A stretch of DNA of 64,000 nucleotides from Paenibacillus periandrae (GTDB taxonomy: Bacteria > Bacillota > Bacilli > Paenibacillales > NBRC-103111), in NCBI RefSeq assembly GCF_022458865.1, contig NZ_JAJNMU010000033.1, forward strand, positions 36,140 to 100,139, read 5' to 3'. The notes under the pieces are model-generated. The model was not told where the DNA came from, made no database searches, and was given only the letters and a program-made list of their open reading frames with translations. Each line of letters begins with the position of its first letter. The stretch's first letter is position 1. Shown in pieces: positions 25,619-34,385 of this stretch. A program made the translations under genes and the position numbers.

Positions 25619-28600
25619 CTAGTCCAGAATACGCAGTTCTCTCGCCCTTGCAATCGCTTGAGCTCTTCGTTTGATACCCAGCTTGCTGTAGATGTTAAAC
25701 ACATGATTCTTAACTGTTCCTTCTGTTAAACCAAAATGAACTGCGATTTCCTTGTTCGATAACCCTGAAGACAACACACGTAAAATCTCGGCTTCACGGT
25801 TTGTCAGTGAATCGAGCAAAGGCTGTATGGCTGAGTGTGTCGCTTCATTATAGTTATCCTCCGGATCCTCCTCGGCTGAAGTGTCCCTGAGAGGCATACC
25901 TAGTGATTCCAGATATACCATTCTTGAGAACAGTATATCGAGTACATCCAGCCTATCCTCTCTGAATATGCCTGATACCAAATTATTTTCCAGATAAAGA
26001 ATATAAGGATGTCGCTTTCCCGGATGCGGAAGTGTCATGCACAATATGGATCGCGGCTGACTGCCACGAATGTAGGGATCTGTCATATATGGACTCAATG
26101 AGGCATTTGCCAGAACGACTCGCTCGGCTGTACGCACCACATAACGAACAACCGTAGCCGCATAGTCAGCTCGCTCCGCTTCAACGACTGGTTGAATTCC
26201 TATTGCTGCCTCTATGGTAAACAACGCCCCCTCGGCATTGCTCATACTCAGCACATATCCTTTACCCGCACCTGCATAACGGATCGCCGACTCCAGAAAA
26301 CGCTCCATAAGGCTGCCCTCTCCAACACCGCCTGGCCAGCCGGCAGCCTGCTTCATCACCGATTTGTCGATGTCTCTGAACAGTAAATACTCCCGTTCAT
26401 CCTCATCCACATCATCAACACTGTATTCATCCGATCTATGTTCGTAATGAGTCATCGACAGCTCCAGTGGTCGGGAAGAAATTTCCTTTTCTTGGGCTGC
26501 TGAACCATCCGCATAGGCAGACAGTCCTGAGTAATGCTCACGAAGCTGCTTGGCCTTGGCAATCGCCCCCCACCGTGAGTAAGCAGAGCAAGCCTCGGCT
26601 AGAATAGCATCGGCTGCTGTCAATATCCCGGACATCCGATACCAGCTGGACATCCGTTCGCATACCAAAGCCTCAATCATCACGTTTCTTTCCTCACGTG
26701 CAGCTGTCAGTGCATGCTCATAACCACTCGTCACAGCCAGCTTATCACCTTTGACCCGCATGGTTTCCGTCAGGATCAGCAGGTAAGACGCAGACCGCTG
26801 AACGTCTCCCTCAGTCCATTTTTTCATCGAGCGGAGCTGCTTGCCCAATTCCGTTCGAATACTTCGTTGTTCGTCCAGGGGCGCCTCTTCATACAAGGAT
26901 GCTAATGAAAGGGACTGATAAAAATGCTGCTTGCGGAGTTGAAACAAGGTTAATTGATGGGAGTTGAACTTCGTACGCTCTACCCAGCTCAATGCTTCTC
27001 GGTAAGCTCCATTTAAGTAGGCGATCTGGATTTTCGAGGTGCAAGCATAAAAAGCCTGATTTTTCTGTGTCACATTGGAAAGATCCCCGTTCATCAGCTC
27101 ATCCAGCTCCATATGGACACCAGGCTTACCTTCCAATTCATCTATATAGCTGCGAGTAATTCGCAGCAGGTTCCGTGTAACCTCATCCAGCAGCGGCCAA
27201 GAGGTGGCTTCATAAACAGAAACGCATGCAGACAAATCGCGCAAGTCACCAGTGTGATTGAGAATACGCAGAGATACTGAAAATCCGGCAAAGGTCAAAT
27301 CCCCGGATTCCAGACCATAGCGAGCAGATTTTTCAAAATGCTCTGCGGCTTTAATCGGATCGCGGTATTGCTCAATGAGACCAGCTGCAAAATGCAGCCG
27401 GCATTTAAAGCTCGTGTTCTCAAATTGAGCCGATAACTGAAAAGCGACATCCAGCAGTTGATAAGCAAAGCTGTAGCGATTAAGCGCTATGCCCTGGATC
27501 ATCGCGAAAGCAACGAGCATAAACGTAAAAGCTTCGTTATTCCCATGCTGCAGTCCATAACGAACGAATTTGGCATACAGCAAAGCAGCAACCTCAGGAT
27601 TGGAAATAAATGCGGAGGCTGCAATAGCCATGACCAAATCGGACAAGGCACGATGCATCGGATCCGTACTGATAGGCAGCTCCTGCAGCTCTGCACCTTT
27701 ACGCTTCAAGGCCCAGAACGTTCTGATCATTTCATGTCCAATAACGGCTTTGGACGGCTTCGCGGAAATACTCCAGCCGAGCTCCCCAAGTCCTTGCAGT
27801 CCGACAGCCACAGCTTTATCTTCTTGTTTCAGATAAGCGTACATAGCCACCCGAATCAAATATATGCCAGAGCGCTGCAGTGGGTCCACAGTACGCTCCA
27901 TCAAACGCTGCAGCAGCTCCTCCGCTCGATCAGGACGACCACCTACGTATTCACATTCCGATAGCTCCAACAGCAGCCTGTAAAACAATGGATCTGTTCC
28001 TGACTCATCCTCACCCAGCAGCAGCAGACCGGTTTCCAAAAAATGCTGCGCCACCACATAAGCCGTTGTCGCCTTTGATTTCAGAGCAGCCTGAAGATTA
28101 TATTCGGCCAGCTTTCTCCGTTCTGCTTGATCCTTAATTTCACGAATCCCTAAATTAAGATGATGAATAAGTTCAAAAAGCACTTGCTCCTCGTGACCGG
28201 GCTCAGCCTGCAACTGCAGCATATAGCCGATATTCCTATGCAGACCAGCCCTGTCCTCTTCCGGGACTACCGCATATGCCGCTTGCTGAATCCGGTCGTG
28301 CATAAAGCTGTACAAACGGTCCTCAGCCTGATCCAGCAGCGTATCCGATTCCATAAACAACAAGCCTTCCTCCAGTAACGGCTGTACAATCTTTTGCAGC
28401 TCCGTTAGCGGCTTGCCACTAACCAAAGCAACTGTCGACAACCGAAACCTCTGTCCCATCGCCCCTGCAATACCAAGCAGCTCAATCGTTTCTGAGGGCA
28501 AGGTACGGATACGGGCACCAATAAGCTGAAGCACATCCTGATCATCAGGCAGCTCCTTAATAGTCTCTTCATTCCATGTCCAAAAGGCCTGCTCGGCATC

Positions 28601-30049
28601 AAAAGTCAGCTTCTTCTCACGATACAGGCTGTCTAACAAACGATGCAGATATAAAGGGTTTCCCCCTGTTTTTTGATACAAAAGCTTAGCCAGCCGACGC
28701 GAGCGTGATAGTTCCCCACCCAGTACAGAGGCTACCCATAGGTTGACCTGTGTGAAGGGCAGAGATCCCATCGTGATCAATTTCAATCGTTTGCCATCTT
28801 CCATAGGCTGTAACAAGAACTTGTTCAACCATGCGGCTGCATGTTCTTCTCCATCCCCACTATGGCTTGAATCTGATTCGATCCGATGCGTACCAATAAG
28901 CATAAAGCCTTGAAGAGTGGATTCCTGTACCCATTCCCGCAGTATGTCCAGTGTAGCCGGATCAGCCCATTGCAGGTCATCGAGAAACATTACGAGAGGT
29001 TGCTCGGTGTCTGCAAATATTTGGAGAAACGCGGAAAATAACCAGCGGAAACGGACAACGGCTTCAGCAGGCTGCAAAACCTCTACAGAAGAAAGCTCTC
29101 CCAGAAGAGGTGTCGCCTCCGGGATCAATTCGGCAATAATGCTGGCCGACAAGCCCAGCTCTGTGGCCAGCCGGCTTTTCCATGCGGTAATTTGCCCGGG
29201 AGATTCCTGCCAAATTTGTCGAACCAGACTTCGCAGTGCCTGAAGAATGGGCTCGTAGGGTATATCCCGATTCATTAAATCGCATTTGCCGGCAATAAAC
29301 CGTCCTCCCCTTCGCATAACAGGGAGCTGCAGTTGTCGAACCAGTGTAGTCTTGCCACTGCCTGAGCGGCCTGTAACCCAGACAAATGCCGGCCCGCCGA
29401 CATGAGTCTGCTCGTAAGCATTCCACAGCTCCGCCTCTTCCGCCTCACGGCCGAAAAGTACCCTTGGCAGCTGAAAGCGGGCTGCATCATCTGTTATGCC
29501 AATTCTAAACGGCATAATTTCACCGGTCTCCTCCAATAGAGAGACACAGTGCTTCAAGTCTGCCAGTAGTCCCGATGCACTCTGATAACGTTCATCCGGT
29601 GTTTTGGACAGCAGCTTCATCACGATGTCTGCAAGCGGCCCCTGAAGATCGGGACGCACCTCACCAAGCGGTTTAGGTACGATGGCCAGATGGGCATGCA
29701 GCCAATCATCCGCTCGATCTGCTTGCAGAGGCAAGCAGCCAGCAAGCATCTCATAATAAATAACACCTAATGCATACAAGTCACTGCGTGCATCTGGCGT
29801 TCGATTCATCCTGCCGGTTTGCTCAGGTGACAGGTACGCATACTTTAGCTTGCGCTCCTCTATAAGCGATGCCTTATTGAGGTCGAGCAGCATAATCGCA
29901 TCTGGACTCAAATCGCGGATAACCCATCGCTTCCTATGTATCCGTTCAACCATCTCGACCAAGGCTACAGCTGTATATATAAAAGGCTGGACATCCCATA
30001 CGATTCCATCCAACCTATTGCGCAATGTCGTATTCTTAATATTCGTCAT
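25619..30049 (-). CDS. Giant regulator: pseudokinase, AAA ATPase, helical repeats and LuxR DNA-binding domain
   Basis: 1476 residues from the ATG at 30049 (GGGAGG, 4 bases before). Residues about 1-180 resemble the C-lobe of PknB-like kinases: VIRDLSPDAIML, YLSPEQTGRMNRTPDARSDLYALGVIYYEML and KTPDERYQSA. The N-lobe, glycine loop and DFG motif are absent, so it is probably catalytically dead. An AAA_16-type ATPase follows, with Walker A GRSGSGKTTLV near 230 and a LVMFLDDLQWAD Walker B. Helical repeats span about 650-1150, and a GAF-like region lies near 1220-1370. The C-terminus (about 1415-1470) is a LuxR helix-turn-helix: LTNREAEILRVLSSGLSNKEIA. It is probably a cytoplasmic signal-integrating activator; the signal is unknown. 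Confidence 0.85.
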   Translation of the reverse strand: MTNIKNTTLRNRLDGIVWDVQPFIYTAVALVEMVERIHRKRWVIRDLSPDAIMLLDLNKASLIEERKLKYAYLSPEQTGRMNRTPDARSDLYALGVIYYEMLAGCLPLQADRADDWLHAHLAIVPKPLGEVRPDLQGPLADIVMKLLSKTPDERYQSASGLLADLKHCVSLLEETGEIMPFRIGITDDAARFQLPRVLFGREAEEAELWNAYEQTHVGGPAFVWVTGRSGSGKTTLVRQLQLPVMRRGGRFIAGKCDLMNRDIPYEPILQALRSLVRQIWQESPGQITAWKSRLATELGLSASIIAELIPEATPLLGELSSVEVLQPAEAVVRFRWLFSAFLQIFADTEQPLVMFLDDLQWADPATLDILREWVQESTLQGFMLIGTHRIESDSSHSGDGEEHAAAWLNKFLLQPMEDGKRLKLITMGSLPFTQVNLWVASVLGGELSRSRRLAKLLYQKTGGNPLYLHRLLDSLYREKKLTFDAEQAFWTWNEETIKELPDDQDVLQLIGARIRTLPSETIELLGIAGAMGQRFRLSTVALVSGKPLTELQKIVQPLLEEGLLFMESDTLLDQAEDRLYSFMHDRIQQAAYAVVPEEDRAGLHRNIGYMLQLQAEPGHEEQVLFELIHHLNLGIREIKDQAERRKLAEYNLQAALKSKATTAYVVAQHFLETGLLLLGEDESGTDPLFYRLLLELSECEYVGGRPDRAEELLQRLMERTVDPLQRSGIYLIRVAMYAYLKQEDKAVAVGLQGLGELGWSISAKPSKAVIGHEMIRTFWALKRKGAELQELPISTDPMHRALSDLVMAIAASAFISNPEVAALLYAKFVRYGLQHGNNEAFTFMLVAFAMIQGIALNRYSFAYQLLDVAFQLSAQFENTSFKCRLHFAAGLIEQYRDPIKAAEHFEKSARYGLESGDLTFAGFSVSLRILNHTGDLRDLSACVSVYEATSWPLLDEVTRNLLRITRSYIDELEGKPGVHMELDELMNGDLSNVTQKNQAFYACTSKIQIAYLNGAYREALSWVERTKFNSHQLTLFQLRKQHFYQSLSLASLYEEAPLDEQRSIRTELGKQLRSMKKWTEGDVQRSASYLLILTETMRVKGDKLAVTSGYEHALTAAREERNVMIEALVCERMSSWYRMSGILTAADAILAEACSAYSRWGAIAKAKQLREHYSGLSAYADGSAAQEKEISSRPLELSMTHYEHRSDEYSVDDVDEDEREYLLFRDIDKSVMKQAAGWPGGVGEGSLMERFLESAIRYAGAGKGYVLSMSNAEGALFTIEAAIGIQPVVEAERADYAATVVRYVVRTAERVVLANASLSPYMTDPYIRGSQPRSILCMTLPHPGKRHPYILYLENNLVSGIFREDRLDVLDILFSRMVYLESLGMPLRDTSAEEDPEDNYNEATHSAIQPLLDSLTNREAEILRVLSSGLSNKEIAVHFGLTEGTVKNHVFNIYSKLGIKRRAQAIARARELRILD

Positions 30050-30149
30050 GGAGCCTCCCTTTGTAGTCCTCACATAACTTAAACCCTTTCGAGTCCAATT
30101 TAAATCCAACCTGTTTTTTATTTATTTTACCACCTTTTGATGCTCGCTG

Positions 30150-30164
30150 TAACTAAAGTTATAG
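30150..30164. repeat. Palindromic motif, copy 1 of an inverted pair
   Basis: TAACTAAAGTTATAG. The core TAACT-AA-AGTTA is itself an inverted repeat, and the whole 15 bases recur exactly, inverted, at 30668-30682. It lies upstream of the giant regulator gene and may be a regulator binding site. Confidence 0.5.
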
Positions 30165-30177
30165 TCAATGTGACTAT
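30161..30177. promoter_or_regulatory. 17-base palindrome upstream of the giant regulator gene
   Basis: ATAGTCA-ATG-TGACTAT is a perfect inverted repeat overlapping the end of the neighbouring motif, about 115 bases before the start codon. Candidate operator; the binding protein is unknown. Confidence 0.4.
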
Positions 30178-30262
30178 TTCTATCATAGAATTTATAATAA
30201 AATGACCCTTTGCTGATATATAACATCCTTTATAGCTGATTTACTCAAAGTCATAGCTGATT

Positions 30263-30323
30263 GGAACAGCAAAAAAACCGCAGCTCTCTGCCTAAGTAGA
30301 GTTACGGTTTTTTGCTGTTCCGA
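30263..30323. terminator. Bidirectional terminator after the small lipoprotein gene
   Basis: GGAACAGCAAAAAACCG-type arms (about 20 pairs) form a long hairpin whose stem contains A and T runs, so it works in both directions. It lies directly beyond the small lipoprotein stop codon. Confidence 0.8.
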
Positions 30324-30326
30324 TAT

Positions 30327-30503
30327 TTATTTCGCTTTTTGCAGGTCCTGGATCTCTTTCATTGCTTTTTCACAATCCGATTTGGAGACACCGCTTTTCA
30401 CACACTCATTAACATCATTGCTGGATACTGTCGTTCCACAAGCCGTTGCCATAGCAACCAACAAAGCTAGAACCATGAATTGTAGTAATGATTTCTTCAA
30501 CAT
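30327..30503 (-). CDS. Small secreted lipoprotein
   Basis: 58 residues. The signal peptide MLKKSLLQFMVLALLVAM ends in a lipobox with TACGTT, and the mature part is about 37 residues with two more cysteines (NECVKSGVSKSDCEKAM) that could form a disulfide. The start ATG at 30503 follows AGGGG by 9 bases. A strong terminator follows. I do not recognise the family; a membrane-tethered peptide of unknown role fits what can be seen. Confidence 0.65.
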   Translation of the reverse strand: MLKKSLLQFMVLALLVAMATACGTTVSSNDVNECVKSGVSKSDCEKAMKEIQDLQKAK

Positions 30504-30667
30504 CCTATCCATCCCCTTTTGTATAATACGCCACAATTCGCACAATATGCGGCACAAAAGCTAGTATAATGTCTAAACATGCAAAAGGAATGTAACCAAA
30601 GTACTAAAACCCGTAAAAACAAACAAATTTCAAAAAAATTTCGATTATTTTTGATAAATTTATGCGT

Positions 30668-30682
30668 CTATAACTTTAGTTA
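30668..30682. repeat. Palindromic motif, copy 2 of an inverted pair
   Basis: CTATAACTTTAGTTA, the exact reverse complement of 30150-30164. It lies about 85 bases upstream of the TM2 gene and 165 bases upstream of the divergent small lipoprotein gene. Confidence 0.5.
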
Positions 30683-30764
30683 GATGTGCTTTTAGAACTA
30701 GTACGATAAGATGAAAATAACTTGCAAGGGCAAGAAAAAGAACGATAAGGGAGCGAAATTTAAC

Positions 30765-30971
30765 ATGAAATCGAAAACAACTGCTGGTATTCTCGCGATT
30801 CTACTGGGAAGCCTTGGTGTTCACAAATTTTACTTAGGTAAAATTGGTTTAGGTATTGTCTACCTCTTGTTCTGCTGGACTGGTATTCCTGGACTCATCG
30901 GTTTGATCGAAGGTATCCTTTACCTGACTAAGACTGATGAAGAATTTCAAAGCAAATACGTTAATGCTTAA
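30765..30971 (+). CDS. TM2 domain membrane protein
   Basis: 68 residues from the ATG at 30765. KSKTTAGILAILLGSLGVHKFYLGK and the second hydrophobic segment GIVYLLFCWTGIPGLIGLIEGILYL are the two membrane helices and the GxHxFYLG turn of the TM2 family. The function of bacterial TM2 proteins is unknown. AAGGGAG stands 11 bases before the ATG, a long but usable spacing. A strong terminator follows. Confidence 0.85.
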   Translation: MKSKTTAGILAILLGSLGVHKFYLGKIGLGIVYLLFCWTGIPGLIGLIEGILYLTKTDEEFQSKYVNA

Positions 30972-31013
30972 TTGGTAACCCATAATGCCCGTAAGGTTCG
31001 TGTTACATATGAT

Positions 31014-31062
31014 AAAAAGCTTGGCCGTATGCGACGGGGCATACTTGGCCAAGCTTTTTTAT
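31014..31062. terminator. Bidirectional terminator between convergent genes
   Basis: AAAAAGCTTGGCC and GGCCAAGCTTTTT form a perfect stem with a 20-base loop containing a second small hairpin. It lies between the TM2 and phytanoyl-CoA dioxygenase-like genes. Confidence 0.85.
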
Positions 31063-31083
31063 CATTCAATTTCATGCTATTCA

Positions 31084-31854
31084 TTATAAGAAGTGATACA
31101 CACTCGGATCTTTACCTTTTAAAACATAGCGCTGGTAGTGCTGATAATGCGCCTTATAAAGCTGACCATTTTTCGCTGGTGAGTAGGTCAAGTAAAGCTG
31201 TTTGCGGCTAATTTCAGAGTTGTTAGCGCCGCTCTGATGCGGAGTATAGGAGTGGAATATAATGATATCACCAGGCTCGGTTTCGACAATCTGACCGGTC
31301 GACGGATCAATCTCATCGATCTCCTCCTGATTCATATTCCGCAGCTCGCCCGGCGTTGAACGTAATCGGTCATGGTAGCCAGGGAAAAGCTCCAGACCAC
31401 CATTTATTGTGCTCGCTCCGTCGATTGCTACCATAACCGAAATCAAGCCATCGGGTTGAAAGCCCTGCCAATAGGCAGCATCCTGATGCATGGTGTATCC
31501 GTTTGCCCCAGGGAGTTTAAAAATCAATTTATCCTTGAACAGCAGCGGCTCATCCAGATAAATATCACGAATCGGGTCCAGAATGCGCTCATCCCTTACC
31601 AAGGAGGCAAAGACAGGTGAAAGATCGTGCACGGGGTCCATCTTTTCAATCATAACCTTGCCGTCCGGGTAATTACGGTGTGCAACACGAATGTTTCCGT
31701 GCGTGGTATACTGCTTCAGCTCGAGCAGATGATCGCATTCCGCTTGAAGTACTTGTGCCTCTTTTTCGGTAAATACATGTTTAAGTACGAGATAACCTGC
31801 TGCATTGTAGCTTTCCAACTGCTCATGGGAAAGAAAATTTAGTCGCTTTTTCAT
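31084..31854 (-). CDS. Phytanoyl-CoA dioxygenase (PhyH) family oxygenase
   Basis: 256 residues. The iron ligands of this 2-oxoglutarate-dependent family are visible: HxD in GYTMHQDAAYW (around residue 125) and the distal His in FHSYTPHQSG (around 210). A GGAGG site precedes the ATG. It follows the binding-protein gene of sugar locus 2 by 67 bases with no terminator between them and is probably co-transcribed. By family knowledge it hydroxylates a small organic molecule using 2-oxoglutarate, Fe(II) and oxygen. Its place at the end of a sugar-uptake operon suggests that it acts on the imported compound; that is inference. Confidence 0.82.
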   Translation of the reverse strand: MKKRLNFLSHEQLESYNAAGYLVLKHVFTEKEAQVLQAECDHLLELKQYTTHGNIRVAHRNYPDGKVMIEKMDPVHDLSPVFASLVRDERILDPIRDIYLDEPLLFKDKLIFKLPGANGYTMHQDAAYWQGFQPDGLISVMVAIDGASTINGGLELFPGYHDRLRSTPGELRNMNQEEIDEIDPSTGQIVETEPGDIIIFHSYTPHQSGANNSEISRKQLYLTYSPAKNGQLYKAHYQHYQRYVLKGKDPSVYHFL

Positions 31855-31921
31855 AGTCCTACCTCCACGGGTTCAGCTTATTTGCTGATGAATGATTTCA
31901 TATTATTTCACGTGCCCTGAG

Positions 31922-33442
31922 TTATTTTTGTAAGTAGGCATCGCTCAATGCCTTCAGTACCTCTTCACCACCGGCTTTTTTCCAATTCGCTACATACTCG
32001 TCATAAGCGCTAAGCGGCAGTGCACCCGAAATGATTTTCAGGAAATACTCCTTTTTGAGATCGGCAAGCTCCTTTGATTTTTTGTCGACAATTTCAATTG
32101 GTGGAACCAGATCGATCACATTTTCCTGCTTTGAATATTTGACAACCGGTTCAAAATAAGGTGCAAAGCCCTTTTGCTCCATCCGCTGCAAACCAAGCTC
32201 TATCGTATCGAACATGTTGTAATAGACGCGATAGCGGATTTTTTCAGCTTCTGGTGTGGCGATAAATTTGCCATCCTTTTTCGTGTAGTGCTTGCCTTCC
32301 ACACCGAAGGAAATATAATCAATCAGATCCTTGTTGGTCATTTTATTCAGGAATTCAACAGCGGCTTTAGCATTTTTACTGAACTTGGGAATGATGAAAT
32401 ATTTGACAGTCGTCTGCCCTTTGGCCACACCGGATATTCCGTTCTTGCCCGTAGGTGGATCGATATACATTAAGTTGGAGCTTGGGTCCTTCGTTTTTAT
32501 CGCATCGCCAATAACCTTGGCATCAGCCCAACCGATGGTTGACATAGCCGCCTTTCCGCTGACCAGCTTTTCCTTCACATTATCATTTTTGTTAACCAAT
32601 GCTTCTTTATCCAGCAATCCTTCGTTGTACAGCTTGTTAGTGTAAGCGAGAAATTCCCTGGCTTCTGGCTCTACCGCATTGTACACGACCTTGCCATCCT
32701 TCGCCGTGTAATCGACAGCCTGACCGAAAGCGCCAGCTATAACCTCGAGACTGGACAAATCCCCTCCACCCTGCGCCAACGCACCTGCATAAGGAACTGC
32801 ATAAGGAACTGCATCCGGCTTTTTCTCCTTAACTGTCTTCAGCATGTTGTAGAACTCGTCTAATGTCTTCGGTTCCTTGATGCCTAATGGTTCAAGCCAA
32901 TCTTTTCGGGCAAGCAATCCTTTAGTGCCCACACCGAAATTAACAGTCCGAACTGCGTAAATCTTCCCTTTGTAGGAAGCTGATTTCCATTGATCGGGTG
33001 TCAGTGTAGCTTTGACATCTTTACCGACTTCATCAAGCAGTGGATCGAGCGGTGTTAACAGTCCCTGCTGCAAAAAGCTGCCGAATGTCGCCTTATCGTT
33101 AAGAATAATAATGTCAGGGGTCTCCCCCGAAGCCATCATGACGTTAAGCTTCTGCTTGGCTGCCTCAGCATCCTTGGGCTGGAGCTCCCACTGAACGTTA
33201 AAGCCGGTTTTATCACGAATCGCGCTGATCATCTCATTGTTGTTCACATCGCTCCCCGTCGGAAACTCCTCCATATTGTTGGGACCGAGCACCTTGATTA
33301 CCGGCTTATCCTTGCCTCCACCGGCTGCTGCTGTCCCACCTGCACTCGGTGCTGTATTTCCTCCGCTGCAGGCTGCCAAGGCCGTGCAGAGCATCACGGT
33401 GGATACAACACCGCCAACTCTCTTTTGATTCATCAACTTCAT
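31922..33442 (-). CDS. Extracellular solute-binding lipoprotein (locus 2)
   Basis: 506 residues. The signal peptide ends at a lipobox (TALAACSG, Cys25), followed by an Ala/Gly-rich linker. The binding domain resembles LplA-type family-1 proteins, with VMMASGETPDIIIL, GLLTPLDPLLDEVG and LARKDWLEPLGIKEPKTLDEF. The ATG at 33442 follows GGGGGG by 7 bases; a frame start 12 codons earlier has no ribosome site. It serves the two permeases immediately upstream and probably binds an oligosaccharide. The substrate is unknown. Confidence 0.9.
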   Translation of the reverse strand: MKLMNQKRVGGVVSTVMLCTALAACSGGNTAPSAGGTAAAGGGKDKPVIKVLGPNNMEEFPTGSDVNNNEMISAIRDKTGFNVQWELQPKDAEAAKQKLNVMMASGETPDIIILNDKATFGSFLQQGLLTPLDPLLDEVGKDVKATLTPDQWKSASYKGKIYAVRTVNFGVGTKGLLARKDWLEPLGIKEPKTLDEFYNMLKTVKEKKPDAVPYAVPYAGALAQGGGDLSSLEVIAGAFGQAVDYTAKDGKVVYNAVEPEAREFLAYTNKLYNEGLLDKEALVNKNDNVKEKLVSGKAAMSTIGWADAKVIGDAIKTKDPSSNLMYIDPPTGKNGISGVAKGQTTVKYFIIPKFSKNAKAAVEFLNKMTNKDLIDYISFGVEGKHYTKKDGKFIATPEAEKIRYRVYYNMFDTIELGLQRMEQKGFAPYFEPVVKYSKQENVIDLVPPIEIVDKKSKELADLKKEYFLKIISGALPLSAYDEYVANWKKAGGEEVLKALSDAYLQK

Positions 33443-33493
33443 GTTTATGCCCCCCCATTTCATTTTTTCAAGTCGCATTTATGATTGCTTATA

Positions 33494-34366
33494 TTAGCCT
33501 TTTACGGCTCCAAGCGCGATGCCTTTAACAAAATATCTTTGCAAAAAAGGATACACAAGCACAATCGGCAGTGTTGCCGTAACCACCGTAGCTCCACGAA
33601 TCGATTCCTGGGATACATGAACCTGCGACAGCATATCGATATTGTTGCTTGCATCCGAAGCACTCAATAGCATCTCCCGTAAAAACACCTGAAGCGGCAG
33701 CAGCTTACTATTATTAATGTACATCAAAGCATCAAAATAGCTGTTCCAGTATTCTACCGCGCAGAATAGTCCTATCGTTGCGACCACAGGCATTGCGAGC
33801 GGAAGCATAATGGAGAACAAAATTCGCAGGTTGCCCGCTCCATCCATTTTCCCCGATTCCTCCAGGCTGTCAGGTATATTGAAAAAGAACAAACGGACGA
33901 TAATCATATTAAATGGACTTACGAGGGTCGGAATAATTAATGACCACAAGGTGTCCAGCAGCCCCAGGCTTTTGATGACCAAATAAGTGGGAATGAGTCC
34001 CGCTCCAAACAGCATGGTGAACACATACAGCATCATGATCACCTTCTGCCCTCTTAACCTGCTGCGCGACAACGCGTAGCCTGTGAACACGGTCAGTGTG
34101 ACATTAATCAAAGAGCCAACCACGGTAATAAATACCGAGTTCGAAAAGGAGCTTACAAACTTCTGGCTGCCGAGTACTACGCTATAAGCATCAAGCTGGA
34201 ACCCAATCGGCCAAATAAACACGTCTCCCGCAAGTACATGGGCTTCGCCACTGAACGACTTGGCCACAATATTCAGCACCGGGATCAGGCAAGTGAGGAT
34301 GATGCAGGTTAGCAGGATATAATTCAACAGTTCGAACATGACTTCGTTTCTGGTTTTCAAGCGCAC
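33494..34366 (-). CDS. Sugar ABC transporter permease, LplC/YtcP type (locus 2)
   Basis: 290 residues with six membrane segments, the inner-loop signature SLEESGKMDGAGNLRILFSI and the terminal FLQRYFVKGIALGAVKG. The start is a GTG at 34366 with AAGGAGG 9 bases before it, 19 bases after the stop of the partner permease; the longer frame overlapping that gene is not needed. It forms the membrane channel with the LplB-type protein. Confidence 0.9.
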   Translation of the reverse strand: MRLKTRNEVMFELLNYILLTCIILTCLIPVLNIVAKSFSGEAHVLAGDVFIWPIGFQLDAYSVVLGSQKFVSSFSNSVFITVVGSLINVTLTVFTGYALSRSRLRGQKVIMMLYVFTMLFGAGLIPTYLVIKSLGLLDTLWSLIIPTLVSPFNMIIVRLFFFNIPDSLEESGKMDGAGNLRILFSIMLPLAMPVVATIGLFCAVEYWNSYFDALMYINNSKLLPLQVFLREMLLSASDASNNIDMLSQVHVSQESIRGATVVTATLPIVLVYPFLQRYFVKGIALGAVKG

Positions 34367-34385
34367 GGTTAACCGCCTCCTTTCC

